Below the pieces are notes generated by a model. The model saw only the letters and a list, made by a program, of their open reading frames with translations. It ran no database searches and was not told where the DNA came from. A stretch of 64,000 bases of DNA from Lathyrus oleraceus (taxonomy: Eukaryota > Streptophyta > Magnoliopsida > Fabales > Fabaceae), in assembly GCF_024323335.1 (NCBI RefSeq), contig NC_066580.1, forward strand, positions 84,243,391 to 84,307,390, read 5' to 3'. Below, in pieces: positions 46,901 through 58,700 of the stretch. Both the position numbers and the translations under genes were made by a program. Each line of letters begins with the position of its first letter. Position 1 is the stretch's first letter.

Positions 46901-47205
46901 GAAGCAAATGTGGGTGCAAGACCCTCAGGAACGAAGTTGGGAGGCATCCCCCAAGGAAACCCGGCTGGCTGAGCTGTTGGTGCAAAGTGGGCGCTGGCCG
47001 CAGGCACGGTTGATGAGGCAATCTCGGAGATGACTGTCCTCTGGGAAGGAGTTGAAGGTGTCGGAGACGACTGGCTCTGGGCGGCCATGAAAGACTCCAT
47101 CAGGGCAGTCAATCTGGCCACTTCCTCCTTGAGTTCACGGTTCTCTTGCTCCAAATGATCCATTAGTCTTGCAGAGTTGGCTCGGGTGTAGTACCGGTGA
47201 GTCAT
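43899..47205 (-). pseudogene. gag-pro: Gag-protease of element 2, disrupted
   Basis: The probable start is ATG 47205 (MTHRYYTRANSARLMD), followed by a coiled-coil-like Leu/Glu segment. The gag core (DSLSGAALRWYMGL) is at about 46530, a knuckle-like VYHSGAPGHDVENC at about 45700 with the first Cys replaced by Tyr, and the protease VLVDTGSSLNVLP at about 44570. Stops interrupt the frame at 46381, at two sites near 46265 and 46134, at 45547, at several sites to 45376, and at 44833. The last part (44294 to 43899) is in another frame, so there is at least one frameshift. A Gln-rich linker lies at 45880-45990. The role is as in element 1, but no functional product is expected. Confidence 0.88.
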
Positions 47206-47495
47206 CTTGTCTTCAAAATAAATGAAGAACACAGAGTTAGACCATAGAACAAGAAACCTGAAGCAAAACCTGCTTATGCACATGATGCATGCAATGCTTG
47301 TGCATATGATTTGTTTTTATTTATCAGAGGAACTTTAGAGTCCTATTTGCAAATATTTTGGAAATATTAATCATTTAGACATATAGTGAAATATCACATC
47401 AATAATATTTGGAAAATATTTTTACACCAAAGAAGTACAGTCTTGGTAACCAAATACAATACAAGAGAGAAGGAAAATGAACATCCTATGGAACC
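47206..47495 (-). other. Spacer between ORF1 and gag (element 2)
   Basis: A 290 bp interval with no gene. It has an A+T-rich stretch with repeated AATATTT words near 47350-47420. Confidence 0.6.
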
Positions 47496-48731
47496 CTAGA
47501 AACAATCATCTAAAGCTCTGGAGACTGGAAGATAAGCTGCATAAAGCCTCTTCACCTCCCTCTCATAGGTTGCCACCATATCCTCCTTCTCTCTGGCGAG
47601 TCGATCATACTTCCTCTTCCAGAACTTGGAAGACTGAGGAAGAAGAGAAGTCAATGCATCCTCAGGCTCATCAATAACCTGGTGCTCAAGGAACTCTATC
47701 AAAGCATCCTTCTCTCTAACTTGCTGAAGCAACTCCTCTCATTCACGGATCCAAGCACCTGAACGGTCTTCGTCTCTCAACTCCTCTACTCCTTGGTCAG
47801 GGAGGGTTGAAGGCCCAGCCACAACCAAAGGTGTAGGTCTCAAATACTCGTAAGGCATGAGGTACTCTTCAGAGAGGGTTGAAGGCCCACCACATGTACC
47901 AAGAAGAGGCACATTGGAGAATTCACCACAAGAGTCGATAATCTGCACACCATCATATATACGATTGTACCAAAAGATATCATCATTAGTGAGAGACATA
48001 AGTCTCGTGGACCACCATAGACATCCTTTGTTCTCCTTGAAGGCGACCGTCTGCAGCAAGTGAGAAATAAACCACTTGTACAGCAGAGGCAAACAACACA
48101 CAATGGTACCACCATCCTTTGCATTCCTCATATGCAAAGAGAAGTAAGTGTCACCCAACAGAGTCGGAACGGGATTAAGAGTAGAGAAAATCCTAATAGC
48201 GTTCACATCCACAAATTTGTCGATGTTGGGGAATAACACTAGCCCATAGATGAGAAGTACAAATATGGTTTCAAAGGCGTCCTCACTCATGGCCTTCCCA
48301 TACATGGTAGCTTGAGCAATGAGGAACTCAGAAGGGAGACCTTGAATTACACCTTTGGTAGTCATATGAGCACCAACCAGAGATTCATCTATATGCAACA
48401 TATCAGCTATCTCTTGAGAAGTAGGAACCCTCTCTAAGCCATTGAACGGCAACTGGTCTAGGATAGGTATACCCACAAGGTAGGCATACTCCTCGAGCGT
48501 GGGCAAGAGCTGAAAATCCGGAAATGTGAAGCAACGGTACAAGGGATCATAGAACTGCACCAATACACTCATCAATCCTTCGTCCACTTGAGTAGTCAGA
48601 ATAGATAGAAGCTTCCCATAACGATCCTTGAAACCCAAGGGATCTAGTACATAGGATGTCAAATTCCTTAGCTCTTTCAAGTCAGGTTGTCTGAAACTGT
48701 ACTTCTTTGTATTCCTTCTTTGTCTTTCCAT
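47496..48731 (-). pseudogene. Ogre ORF1 protein, one internal stop
   Basis: The extra protein found upstream of gag in Ogre elements; its function is unknown. The start ATG is at 48731 (MERQRRNTKKYSF). The N-terminal two thirds (FPDFQLLPTLEEYAYLVGIP and following) resembles the plant domain annotated in legume proteins as DUF7745, related to mobile-domain/PMD-like proteins; I base this on recall of the family. TGA at 47739 interrupts it, probably a former CGA Arg. The same frame then continues to 47496 as a charged coiled-coil-like tail (QQVREKDALIEFLEHQV). Total length is about 411 codons. Element 1 has no counterpart, and in element 3 this region would be off-window. Confidence 0.8.
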
Positions 48732-49626
48732 GTCTGAAAATTTGCAAATAGACCTCTTAAGTTCCTTGAAAATTTTCTCATTATTAATGATATGGATGCA
48801 AATGGGTGCATGAATGCATGGATGCAACAATCACACTCAAGGATCAAGAAAAACACACCAAACAAAGGTCATGGGATGGATCATGTCATCCTTAATATCA
48901 ATCATCCATTTTGGTGGATTATGGTTTACACCTTATCAACACCCAAGTTCCATTGATATTAAGGATACAAGAACGGATCAACCATGAATCAAGGGTTTGT
49001 TGCAAGTCACGAGCATGGAGTCTCAGTTAAGAACCACCCAAAAGGAGTGTACTAGGGTTTAAACCTGCCAAACATGTTCTACAAGAGGTTCCCATAGTCA
49101 TCATCCCATCTTTCGGATATTATCGGATAAATGACTACTCGTATTCCAAAAATATTCTCAAGAGAGACTCTTATGAGTGTAGTATCGCGTAACAATCGTA
49201 TCAAATCTTACACTTGAACGACCTTCGCACTACGTCCTAAAAATAGGCCAAGATGGGCTTGGTAAACTAAGGTCCTTGGCTTCTAAGGTCTATATTGGAA
49301 AGAGTAATGCCTAACCACGACTACTCGTGTGACATTATTGATCCCAACATGACCTCCACCAAGTGAATGGGCTTGCAAGTCAACTTGCTAAGGAATAACT
49401 CCACACAAGTTGACAAGACTATGCCATTCTCCTATCCTAAGTGCACTCGAGTTCGGGTATAGAACTCATCTCACAAAGATCACCAAGCACACAAGGAATT
49501 AATATTCAAGCAATTCAAACATTTCATACAATACAGTAATCCCAAATTGCACAAAAATATGTCACAAAATAATATACAATATAATACAACAAATATGAAA
49601 AGTAGGCAAAACCCACTAGGCAAACT
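48732..49626 (-). other. Leader of element 2 (PBS to ORF1)
   Basis: About 0.9 kb without a gene between the primer site and ORF1. No repeats of note. Confidence 0.65.
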
Positions 49627-49645
49627 GTCCCCAGCAGAGTTGCCA
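49627..49645 (-). promoter_or_regulatory. Primer binding site, tRNA-Arg type (element 2)
   Basis: Minus strand TGGCAACTCTGCTGGGGAC, one base different from the element 1 site (CGA to CAA), six bases inside the LTR end. The change is consistent with methyl-C decay. Confidence 0.82.
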
Positions 49646-49651
49646 CTTTTC

Positions 49652-50019
49652 TGTAGCGGGGTATTCGTTACCATTAGACATATTGACTAAATCCAAGGTA
49701 AACCATACAAGTTGAGTCGCCACCGTACTTCTATTTATCCAAAGGAAAGGTTAGAAAGCGAACAAAAACCGAGAAGTTTTATCGAATCAAAAACTAATAA
49801 AAATGTTAGAGATCGGGGTAAGGGGGTTGGTTATGCAATGGGAAGGTTTTAAGGATCCAAAACATCCTAGGTACTCCTAGGGAGCCCTTTTCACACTTGT
49901 TGTAAGGTTGTTATTTTGTGAAAATTTATTTGTGCAAACATGATTGAAGAGATGAGAAGAGAATATATAAGTTATTTACAATTTTGTGTTTGGATGGATA
50001 AACCCATTGCCTACGTACC
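49652..50019 (-). repeat. 5' LTR fragment of element 2 (3'-terminal 368 bp)
   Basis: Matches 32121-32488 with 15 differences, then stops abruptly at GTACC where the element 3 LTR begins. Confidence 0.9.
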
Positions 50020-51635
50020 TGTAGCAACCTGAAAAATACAGTGCGCGAAAAAACAACCGGCGAAAGAAAATGACAGAAGAGTCGCCACCGTGCGTTATTC
50101 ATCCCAAAGGAGGGAAAGGAAACGCTCGAAGTAAACCTGAAAAAGGAAATGACAAGACAGGGTCTCGCAACCAAATCTTGGGTTCGGGAGTCGGTTATGC
50201 GAAGGGAAGGTATTAGCACCCCTACGCATCCGTAGTACTCTACGGGATCCACTTTTGTAGTTCTTGTCTAAAGGGTGTGAGTTTATCTTGTGCTGTTTAC
50301 CAAAAAAAAGGGTTAAATGAAAATGACTCGCGCGGATGTCGCATCCACTGCATACGTATCTCATCAGAATATGAGAATCAGAGTCTTCGTAGCTCGGCTG
50401 ACCTATGGGTTGGGTAATTGTGCTCGCTAAGACATCGCGTCTTATGCCTACGTATCTCATCTGGCCTGAGAATCAGAGCAAAACGTAGTTCGGCTAACTA
50501 CGGGGTTATGGATTGGGTTTTGGACGAACGACGTCACTACGCAATCTACCGGATGCTCGACCTTTGCAGACTTACTCGCCTGTAGTAGAAGGAGTTAACG
50601 TGTTGCTTTGGGTTTTAGGGTTTGGGATGCTCAAGGGCAAAAAGGCAGTCCTTGATGAAGGAACCGCGCTACCTGCAGGGATACAAACACATACAAAACA
50701 AACATGTATAAAGTAAATGTGCCAACAAGGGGCTCAGAAGTAAATAAACAAAAGAAAACAAATGCCTCCTATCGAGGTCTTCCAGCTAAGAAAGCGATAA
50801 AATGAGGAAAAGAGGTAAAAGTACTACACGGATAAAGATCCGAAGTAACAGCAATTAAAGGAGTAAGAAACCCAGGGATCTCCCAAGCTAATGCCATCAA
50901 AGAAAGGTGAGTCAGTACAGGTAATTGGAATGAACCTCCAGGGGGTATCCCACAAATAAAGTGGGAAAACCACGCAAACCATCTCTGCAAGAGTCTGTGA
51001 GCCCTCACAAAAACTCAACAAAAGGGTTAGTGAAACACGATAAGCATTTTTTTCATGGATAACAGTATGGTTTCAGAAACCTCAAACCCCGTGGCATACA
51101 TTTCAGAAATCATGTGATTAAACATTCAAGGCATAGGTTTCACCCATTCATGCATAATTAAACCCGTGGGCAAAAACATAATGAAATTCATCTATCATAC
51201 CTCATACATTCAGATGATCCAAATTAAGAGCATAAAATTATGGGAATGAGGCAAACCTGATGGGAGAGACCGGTTGAAATGTTAGGGTTTGCGTGAGATG
51301 GGGGTTGCTCGGAGTTCTCTGTCAGGTTCCTCTCCAGGTTTTGTCCAGGGTTTTGTTTCAAGGAAACCTCAGAGTATTTTGCTTCTCTTCCTTTTTCTGT
51401 CTGATCTCCCTCTTTTATAACCTGATTTTCATGGCTTTGTGGGCTCAAATGAGAAAGGTCCAAGTCCAAGTTTTTTCTATTATATTTTATTTATTTTATT
51501 ATTATTATTATTATTTATTTTTTTTCTTTTTTTTCTTTTTTTTTTCTTGGATCTAATTCTGATTGACATGATGAAATGCAATATGAAATGCTAAATGAAT
51601 GCATGAATGAGGAGGGAAAATTTTGGGGTGTTATA
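50020..51635 (-). repeat. 3' LTR of element 3, 1616 bp
   Basis: Minus strand: starts TATAACACCCC at 51635 (TG changed to TA) and ends AGGTTGCTACA at 50020. The last 200 bp closely resemble the end of the element 1 LTR (GGTGCTAATACCTTCCC, ATAACGCACGGTGGCG). The T/A-rich run at 51480-51550 is low complexity. No genes. Confidence 0.9.
51411..51419 (-). promoter_or_regulatory. TATA box in the element 3 LTR
   Basis: TATAAAAGA on the minus strand about 215 bp into the LTR, the only strong TATA match in it. Confidence 0.55.
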
Positions 51636-51653
51636 GCTGCCCCTATTCAATCA
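51636..51653 (-). promoter_or_regulatory. Polypurine tract of element 3
   Basis: Minus strand TGATTGAATAGGGGCAGC directly before the LTR start, nearly identical to element 1. Confidence 0.82.
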
Positions 51654-51789
51654 TCAGCTAACCCGAGTAGGATGAAAGCGAACAGCTTATCAGACAAACG
51701 GGGTGAGCTGTGATTGAATACCAAAGACAGACCGAAAATTTACGCTCCGAGAACACCACAAAAACGCGGAAATACACCACGCTGTTTAT

Positions 51790-52150
51790 TTTTCTTCCGA
51801 TCCTCTGGCTGGATCTGAATCAGTCTTCTGGCTTAATCTGGAGTTTCGATCCTCTGGCTGAACCTATACTCAATTTAGTCCTCTGGTTGGATATTAATTT
51901 TGATCCTCGGGCTGGATACGATTTTGATCTTCTGGCTAGATCTTCTTCGATCTTATGGCTAGATCTCATTCGTTTCGATTCTCTGGCTGAATCTATTTCC
52001 TTTGATTCTCTAGCTGAATCTACTTCGATCTTCTGGCTAGATCTGAATTGTTGCGATTTTCGATCTTCTGGCTAGATCTTCTTTGTTTCGATTCTCTGGC
52101 TGAACCTACTTCGATCTTCTGGCTAGATCTGGATTGTTTTGATGATAAAT
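51790..52150 (-). repeat. Short tandem repeat array, TCTGGCTGAATCT type
   Basis: On the plus strand, about ten diverged copies of a 30-40 bp unit with TCTGGCTGAATCT or TCTGGCTAGATCT and TTCGATC words. Confidence 0.8.
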
Positions 52151-52359
52151 TCCCATCATTAGGATCCCGCATCTGAGGCATGCGCTGGTTGACCCTCTTT
52201 TGAAATCTACACCCAACCTTCATATTAGATATGCAGCTTCGAGAATATTCCACTTTTGGGCTTCGTACATATTCTTCAGGCTAGAACATGTTGTAACGAC
52301 TCCTCAATTAGACTTGGTGGGGAAATAAAGCTTGTAGGCGACTTCACTGGGGAATCTTC

Positions 52360-52700
52360 AAATTGAGCCTTAGGCTGGCTTACTGGAACACGATTCTCAA
52401 GCTGAATCTTCGAAATGACCCTCAGGCTGGAACACTGGAACACGATTCCCAGGCTGAATCTTCGAAATGACCCTCAGGCTGGAACACTGGAACACGATTC
52501 TCAGGCTGAATCTTCGAAATGACCCTCAGGCTGGATCACTGGAACACGATTCTCAGGCTGAATCTTCGAAATGACCCTCAGGCTGGATCACTGGAACACG
52601 ATTCTCAGGCTGAATCTTCGAAATGACCCTCAGGCTGGATCACTGGAAAACGATTCTCAGGCTGAATCTTCAAAACGACCCTCAGGCTGGGTCACTCACG
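52360..52700 (-). repeat. About 60 bp tandem repeat array
   Basis: Five to six nearly identical plus-strand copies containing GGAACACGATTCTCAGGCTG, then AATCTTCGAAATGACCCTCA. The high copy similarity suggests recent expansion. Confidence 0.9.
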
Positions 52701-53974
52701 CTTGATCCTCTGGTTGGATCTCATGACCTTGCTTGTAAAGTAATTCTTCAGTCTGCTTGGAAGAACCTGTTTATCAGCTTATGTGTATGCTTGATATGAT
52801 ATGCATGTAAATGCAAATGTTATGCATGGTGTAAACAGAAATCTGCTTGGGGAAGCAAACTCCGGTAGGGAACAGATCGCTGTATCAATCCTTGAATGCT
52901 CTGTGGGGAATGATCCGTCTGCTGGGACCAATGAGCCACCAAAAATAAATTGGCTGCTTGAAAAGTTGATCTTGCGGGGGGAGTATCAACTATGGAAACT
53001 TTGTTCGGCGAGGCTCTGTGAGGAGAGTCTGTGGGGAAAACACTTCCTGGGGAAATGTCGTAGGAAACGACCTTTGCTGGGGATATGAACTTGCTAATCG
53101 CCCTCAAGCTGGGGATTAACAAATCTGTTAAAAATAATCTGCTGGGGAATGAGATGAACACTGGGAACAGCACCCTCTCATTTGTTGGTTATGCAACCAC
53201 TCCGCTGTTGCTAGGAAGATACAGTCTGACACTGTCAACTCCGCTGGGGATATATAGTCTGGATACTGTCAACTCTGCTGGGGAACATGCTCTGCTGAGG
53301 AGAGACTTTGTCAACCGCTTGGGGATGAGGATTCATGACTTGGCATCCGGTTCCTGTGACCTGCAACCAAAAATACACGTATGCCTCGGGGGAATTACTC
53401 GGTTTGAATTCACCGTCCGGGATTAAGCACATTCAAAGCAATTTTAAATGTTTTCCTGTGCAAATCATCTGCAAAAGTCACCATTATGTTCATATGCAAT
53501 ATGTTTTATCAAAAATTCGGACATTTTTGCAAACAAACTGATAAATGAAAAATAAAGAGGCTCTTTAACTGAATTATTCGACTCTTACTGGGGAGAAAAT
53601 TTGTGCCAGGAATAGGCGAGGGTATCAGGAAGCTGATCCCTGAAAAGAGGTGATCGCTATAGAAAGAGAACTATCCTAATGGCAATGGGGATACGGGGTC
53701 CCACCGAGTTTCGACTCTGCTATGGCTCGTATGTCCTCAAGACGCTCTGCTCATCTTGCTTTCTGAAGTGGATGATTAGTCGATCTTTAACCTTCAAAGA
53801 TTGCCGGATTGAATGAAACGGTGATATAACACTGATGAACTCAGATCACAGGCATTCGCTTATTCCCTAACTTTTGCCTAGATCGCCCCCTTTTCGGGTT
53901 TTCAATCCACCGGGATACCCATTTTTGCCTGAGCCGCCCTTTTGGGTTTTCGACTCACCGGGTGTACTCTTTTT

Positions 53975-55430
53975 TTATATCCCTAATTTTTGCCCGAACC
54001 TCTTTATTCTTTCTTTTTTGGTTCGTGGGGATGCCCTTTTTTTGCCTGGACTATTCTTTTTATCGTCCAGCGGGTCTATTTTATGCGAAGTATATTTTTT
54101 TTTAACTGCGTCTGAGTTAATAGGGGACGGGAATCCTTCGCCATCCATGGTTGTTAGCATCAAAGCTCCGCCATAGAAAATCCTTTTAACCACGTACGGA
54201 CCCTCATAGTTCGGTGTCCATTTGCCCCTGTGATCTGTGTTGGGAGGAAGAAATCTTTTGAGTACCAATTCACCGACTTGATACCCCCGAGGGCGCACTT
54301 TCTGACCAAATGCTTTCTTCATTCGTCTCTGACCGAGATACGTCAATTTTGGGTACGTAGTTCCAGCATAGCACCTTAATCATCGAAGACAAGGTAAACA
54401 AAGCATCAACAAATTGGTTTTCTTCAAAAGAAAGTCAACAATCTTCTCGTGTAGTCTCTGTAAGGAGCCAGATGAGGCTGAGGTGTATACCATTTCCCAT
54501 TGGTTTGATTGATGACCAAAGCTGAATCCCCGTATACATCCAGGGTTTTAATCTGTATATTGACGGCTTCCTCGAGTCTTAGGATACAAGCTTCGTATTC
54601 GGCTTCATTGTTGGTGCAGGGAAAAGTTATTCTGGCACCAAATGGCATATGAACCCCCTTCCGGTGTGATCAACACTACACCAACTCCGCGACCATTGAC
54701 GTGGACCGCCCCATCAAACATCATAACCCATTTGGATTCAGGATCAGGCCTCTCCTCCGGGAGTGGTTCCTCTCCATCTTTCGATTTGAGAAACATGATG
54801 TCCTCATCAGGAAAGTCTAACCTCATAGATTGATAATCATCAATCGGTTTCTCTGCAAGATAGTCTGACAAGACACTTCCTTTGATGGCTTTTTGTGAAG
54901 GGTATTGGATGTCATACTTTGTCAGCATCATTTGCCACCTAGCAACCCTTCCGGTAAACGCTGGCTTTTCAAAAATATACTTGACTTGATCCATCTTTGA
55001 TATCAATAGAGTCGTGTGAGTCAACATATACTGTCTTAGTCGGCGAGCAGCCCATGCCAAAGTGCGGCAAGTTTTCTCGAGCAATGAGTATCTTTGTTCA
55101 CAGTTGGTAAACTTTTGCTAAGGTAGTATATTGCATGCTCTTTTCGACCTGACTCGTCATGCTGACCGAGCACACAACCCATTGACCTTTCTAACACAGT
55201 CAAGTACATGATCAACGGTCTTTCCTCTCGGCCTGTAGACTTGCCCCGATCTTGATCTCTTTCTTGTCGTCTGCGGTACCGATGTTGACGGTCTCAATCA
55301 CCTCCTGATAAGGTGTAATAGCTCGGTCCTCCTGTTTCAACAATCTGGCTAACCCTTCAGGCAATTCACAATCTTCCTCAACCCCTTCTTCGGCTTAATA
55401 GATAGGATTGTCGAAGTCATACTTGGCCAT
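53975..55430 (-). pseudogene. pol: Pol of element 3, RT core and integrase deleted
   Basis: The frame starts at ATG 55430 (MAKYDFDNPIY), hits a stop after 11 codons (TAA, where element 1 has a Arg/Ala-type codon), then continues with the N-terminal pol sequence to about 55230. There it jumps to the connection region (MYLTV...GCVLGQHDESGRK), skipping roughly 1 kb with the whole RT catalytic core. A lost A near 55125 and a second shift near 54645 break the frame. RNase H (KWVMMFDGAV, YGDSALVINQ) remains. At about 54345 a second jump leads from after RNase H straight to the integrase C-terminus (QKVRPRGYQVGELVLKRFLP), removing the zinc finger and DDE core. The product cannot be active. Confidence 0.9.
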
Positions 55431-55467
55431 AGCAGTGTCGTTAGTAGTGAGATCCGGGCGGTCCGCT

Positions 55468-55744
55468 CTGCATGATGGAGGATCATGCTTTACCTTAGAA
55501 TGAGAGATTTTTTTTTGGAAAGAAAGAAAAAACGAAAAAAGAAACATTGCCATTTTTTTTTGTAAAAGTAAAAAAAACTGAAAGAAAGAGAACACAAAAT
55601 TGTTTGCAAAAGCCGTCCTTTATTGATGATAAAAATAATTGCGAAATGTAACTAAATGGATGGCCCTACAAATGAGCCGTTACACCTTGGGCAAAGTGTA
55701 AGACTTTATTATGCATGTGATAAAAGGAAAACAATAAAAATCAC
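55468..55744 (-). other. Candidate 277 bp intron between protease and RT (element 3)
   Basis: Minus strand donor GTGATT at the gag-pro stop and acceptor CATCATGCAG ending at 55468. Phase-2 splicing gives Glu and continues in the pol frame. The intron includes homopolymer A/T tracts. Confidence 0.7.
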
Positions 55745-58700
55745 TCTTTCAGTAGAGTAACCCGGACGGTTTTTTCAGACGACCAATTGTCGAGCTTTTC
55801 TCCCGGGACACACAGGCGAATCCAGCTATCTAAGTCACAGTCGCTGTCAGCCTTGTCTTCATCTGCAGCATTGACGATGTGGGGAGAAACCAAACTCCCG
55901 CTAGAGAGAGTACCGGTTTCATTCTTCTGAGATCCCGGAGCAAACCCCAATCCAAACTTGTCTTCTTTGATGACTGGCTCCACAAATTTGCCCCAGCCTT
56001 GGGCATCACCAGCTTTAACCACTTCGACAACTTGCTTGTATGAAGAGATAGAAGTCCCGACCTTCTCAAACTCAGGTGAAAAGACAGCTTCGGGCGCGAC
56101 CTCATTGATGTTTATGGCTTCGAAGCCCTGACACAGCATCTCGTGCATCTCTCCGTCCATCTCTACATACTTAAATGTAGACAGATGGCTAACAAAAATA
56201 TCCTCTTCACCACAAACAATGACGACCTGACCTTCTTGTTCATATTTGAGCTTCTGGTGGAGGGTAGAAGTAACAGCACCGACAACATGAATCCAAGGCC
56301 GACCTAGCAGACAGCTGTAGGCAGGCTGGATATCCATCACATAAAAGGTGCTCTTGAACACCTGCGGTCCAATCTTAACTGGCAACTCAACTTCGCCAAA
56401 GACTGCTCTCTTAGAGCCATCAAAAGCCCTCACAACTAAGTTACTTGGCCTCAGGATGGTGTCATCGCAATCTAACTCCATTAAGGTTTTCTTTGGAAGA
56501 ACATTCAGAGAAGAGCCTGTATCAACCAAAACATGGGAAAGCATCACCCCTTTGCACTCCATTGTAATATGCAAGGCTTTGTTGTGATTCCTGCCCTCGG
56601 ATGTCAGGTTATTATCGGTGAAACCTAGCCCCCGGCTAGCGTTTACATTGGAAACTACCGACTCCAGCTGGTTAACAGTTATCTCCGGTGGAACATATGC
56701 CATATTCAGTACTTTCAACAAGGCTGCTCTGTGCGACTCAGAGCACAGCAATAGTGAGAGAATGGATATCTTTGAGGGTGTCTGATTTAGCTGGTCGACT
56801 ACCTTGTAGTCACTTTTCTTGATAATCCTCATAAACTCATCCACTTCCTTCTCGAATGCGGTCTTAGGAGGATCTTCCTCAATAGTAACCTCTTCGGCGG
56901 CCATCTGTTTCCCTTTAGCCTTGGCAGCTGCCTCGGTTTCAGTATTCGCGCGTAATGTTGATGGTGCAAATAGGCGTCCACTGCGAGTGAAGCCACCAAC
57001 CCCTCCAACATTGTCTACAGCGGAGCTACCAATGTCAATGTCTTCTTCGTTAACTCTCTGCCCCTGGCAGTAGATATCAGCCCCATAGTGCCACGGGATA
57101 GCACTGTCTTTCTCATACGGAACGGGTCCTGGTATTGTGATGGTGATCGGACCAACCAAAGTCGGTTGAGGGCTGTCAGAGTAAATTGCAACTGGTGCTG
57201 AACTTTCGATGTTCACCGCTGCTGGTTCTGTACTTTCTGGGAAATATATTGTTGTCGGAACGAGTCTCTCGGGAACATATATTTCTTCAGGAGTGAAATA
57301 AAACGTCACCGTCGATACATCATTCTTCACTGGACGGGCCTGATCGAACTGAAGACAACCTTCATCTATCAGTTACTGAATACCCCTTCTCAAACTGTCA
57401 CATCCGTTTTCGGCAGCTTGACAATTTCTGCATTCTTCCCCACAGCCCGGGAAAATATGTCCTTTCAGAAGTCGGTCTTTAACCACCGATAGCGAAGTCT
57501 TCACCTTAGTCACATCAGAAACCAAATTCAAAGTTTCCCCACTATCAACAGCATTAATCCTCTGCCCGCCGTGAGCCGGCATCGGGTTCTGGATAACATT
57601 AGGCACCGGAGCAAAATTGATAGCCTGGGCATCTCTCAAATCTTGTACCTTTAACTGGAGAGCCTTGCAATTATCTGTAGTATGGCCAGGTGCGTTGGAG
57701 TGAAAAGCACATCTGGCGTTGACATCATAACCTCTAGGCAAATTATTGGGATCGATTGGTGGGGTCAGAGTTCTCAACGTAACCAGATTCATGTCAATCA
57801 GCTTGGGAAGTAATACTGAATAAGGCATTGGGATTGGCTCCATGACCCGGTCTGTCTGCCTTGGACGTTGTTGATAGTGTCTTTGCTGACCCGGATTACC
57901 TCCTTGTTGTTGATTGTTGTACCTGGGTTGTTGTTGCGGATGATATTGCGGTTGAGGAACAGGTGTTGGAATAGTGACTGCGGCCACTTGATCTTGATAA
58001 TAATTAGGGTGTCCTCTACCCCTGCCTCTGCCGGCATACACAACGCTTGCCTCGCCTTCTTTTCTTCGCTGACCGTTACCAGCAAACGGTCTCTTGGGAC
58101 CTGATGAGTTGGAAGCACTATTGTCTTGAATTCGGGCCATCTTCAACAGACTCTCGATTCTTTCTCCAGTAATTACTATCTCTGCAAAGCTGATTGACGG
58201 GCAAGCAGCCAATCTCTCAATATAATTTCCTTGAAGAGTGTTCATGAACATGTTCGCCATCTCGCTTTCAGACATAGGGGGTTGGACGGACGCAGCAATC
58301 TGTCTCCAACGCTGAGCATACTCTCTAAAGGTTTCCTTGGCAGTCTGAGACATACCTTGCAACAAGGTCCGATTTGGAGCCATGTCCAAGTTGTATTGAT
58401 ATTGCTTGACAAAAGCCTCTGCCAAGTCTTTCCAACTTTTGATGGTAGTACGAGACAAATGAGAATACCATTCACGAGAAGCTCCAGTTATACTGTCTTC
58501 AAAATAGTACATCCACAGCTTTTCATCTTCCGTGTGAGCTCCCAACCTTCCCAGATAAGATTGGAGATGAGTGCGTGGGCAAGAAGCCCCGTTGTATTTC
58601 TCAAAAGTAGGGGGTTTGAACTTGTGAGGAATCCTTACTCCCTGAACCAGACCAAGATTTGTGACATTAAAGCCTAAGGAATTTTGAGACTCCAAAGATT

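Larger units (their letters stand above)
32121..50019 (-). mobile_element. Element 2: degenerate Ogre retrotransposon with ORF1
   Basis: On the minus strand the order is 5' LTR fragment, tRNA-Arg primer site, leader, ORF1, gag-protease, intron, RT-RNase H-integrase, spacer and 3' LTR. ORF1 upstream of gag is the defining Ogre trait. The 5' LTR is interrupted after 368 bp by element 3. Those 368 bp differ from the matching 3' LTR part at 15 positions. All coding parts carry stop codons, so it is not autonomous. Confidence 0.93.
51654..53974 (-). other. Non-coding 3' spacer of element 3
   Basis: 2.3 kb without genes. It contains two tandem arrays, a zone of CTGGGGA words (52840-53330), the conserved block shared with element 1 (53440-53850) and the post-pol repeats (53870-53970 and into 54080). 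Confidence 0.8.

Noticed and set aside
53874..54176. 100-codon plus-strand ORF
   Set aside because: It is antisense to the post-pol repeats and pol C-terminus of element 3; the Pro/Phe-rich repeats come from the GC-rich repeat units.
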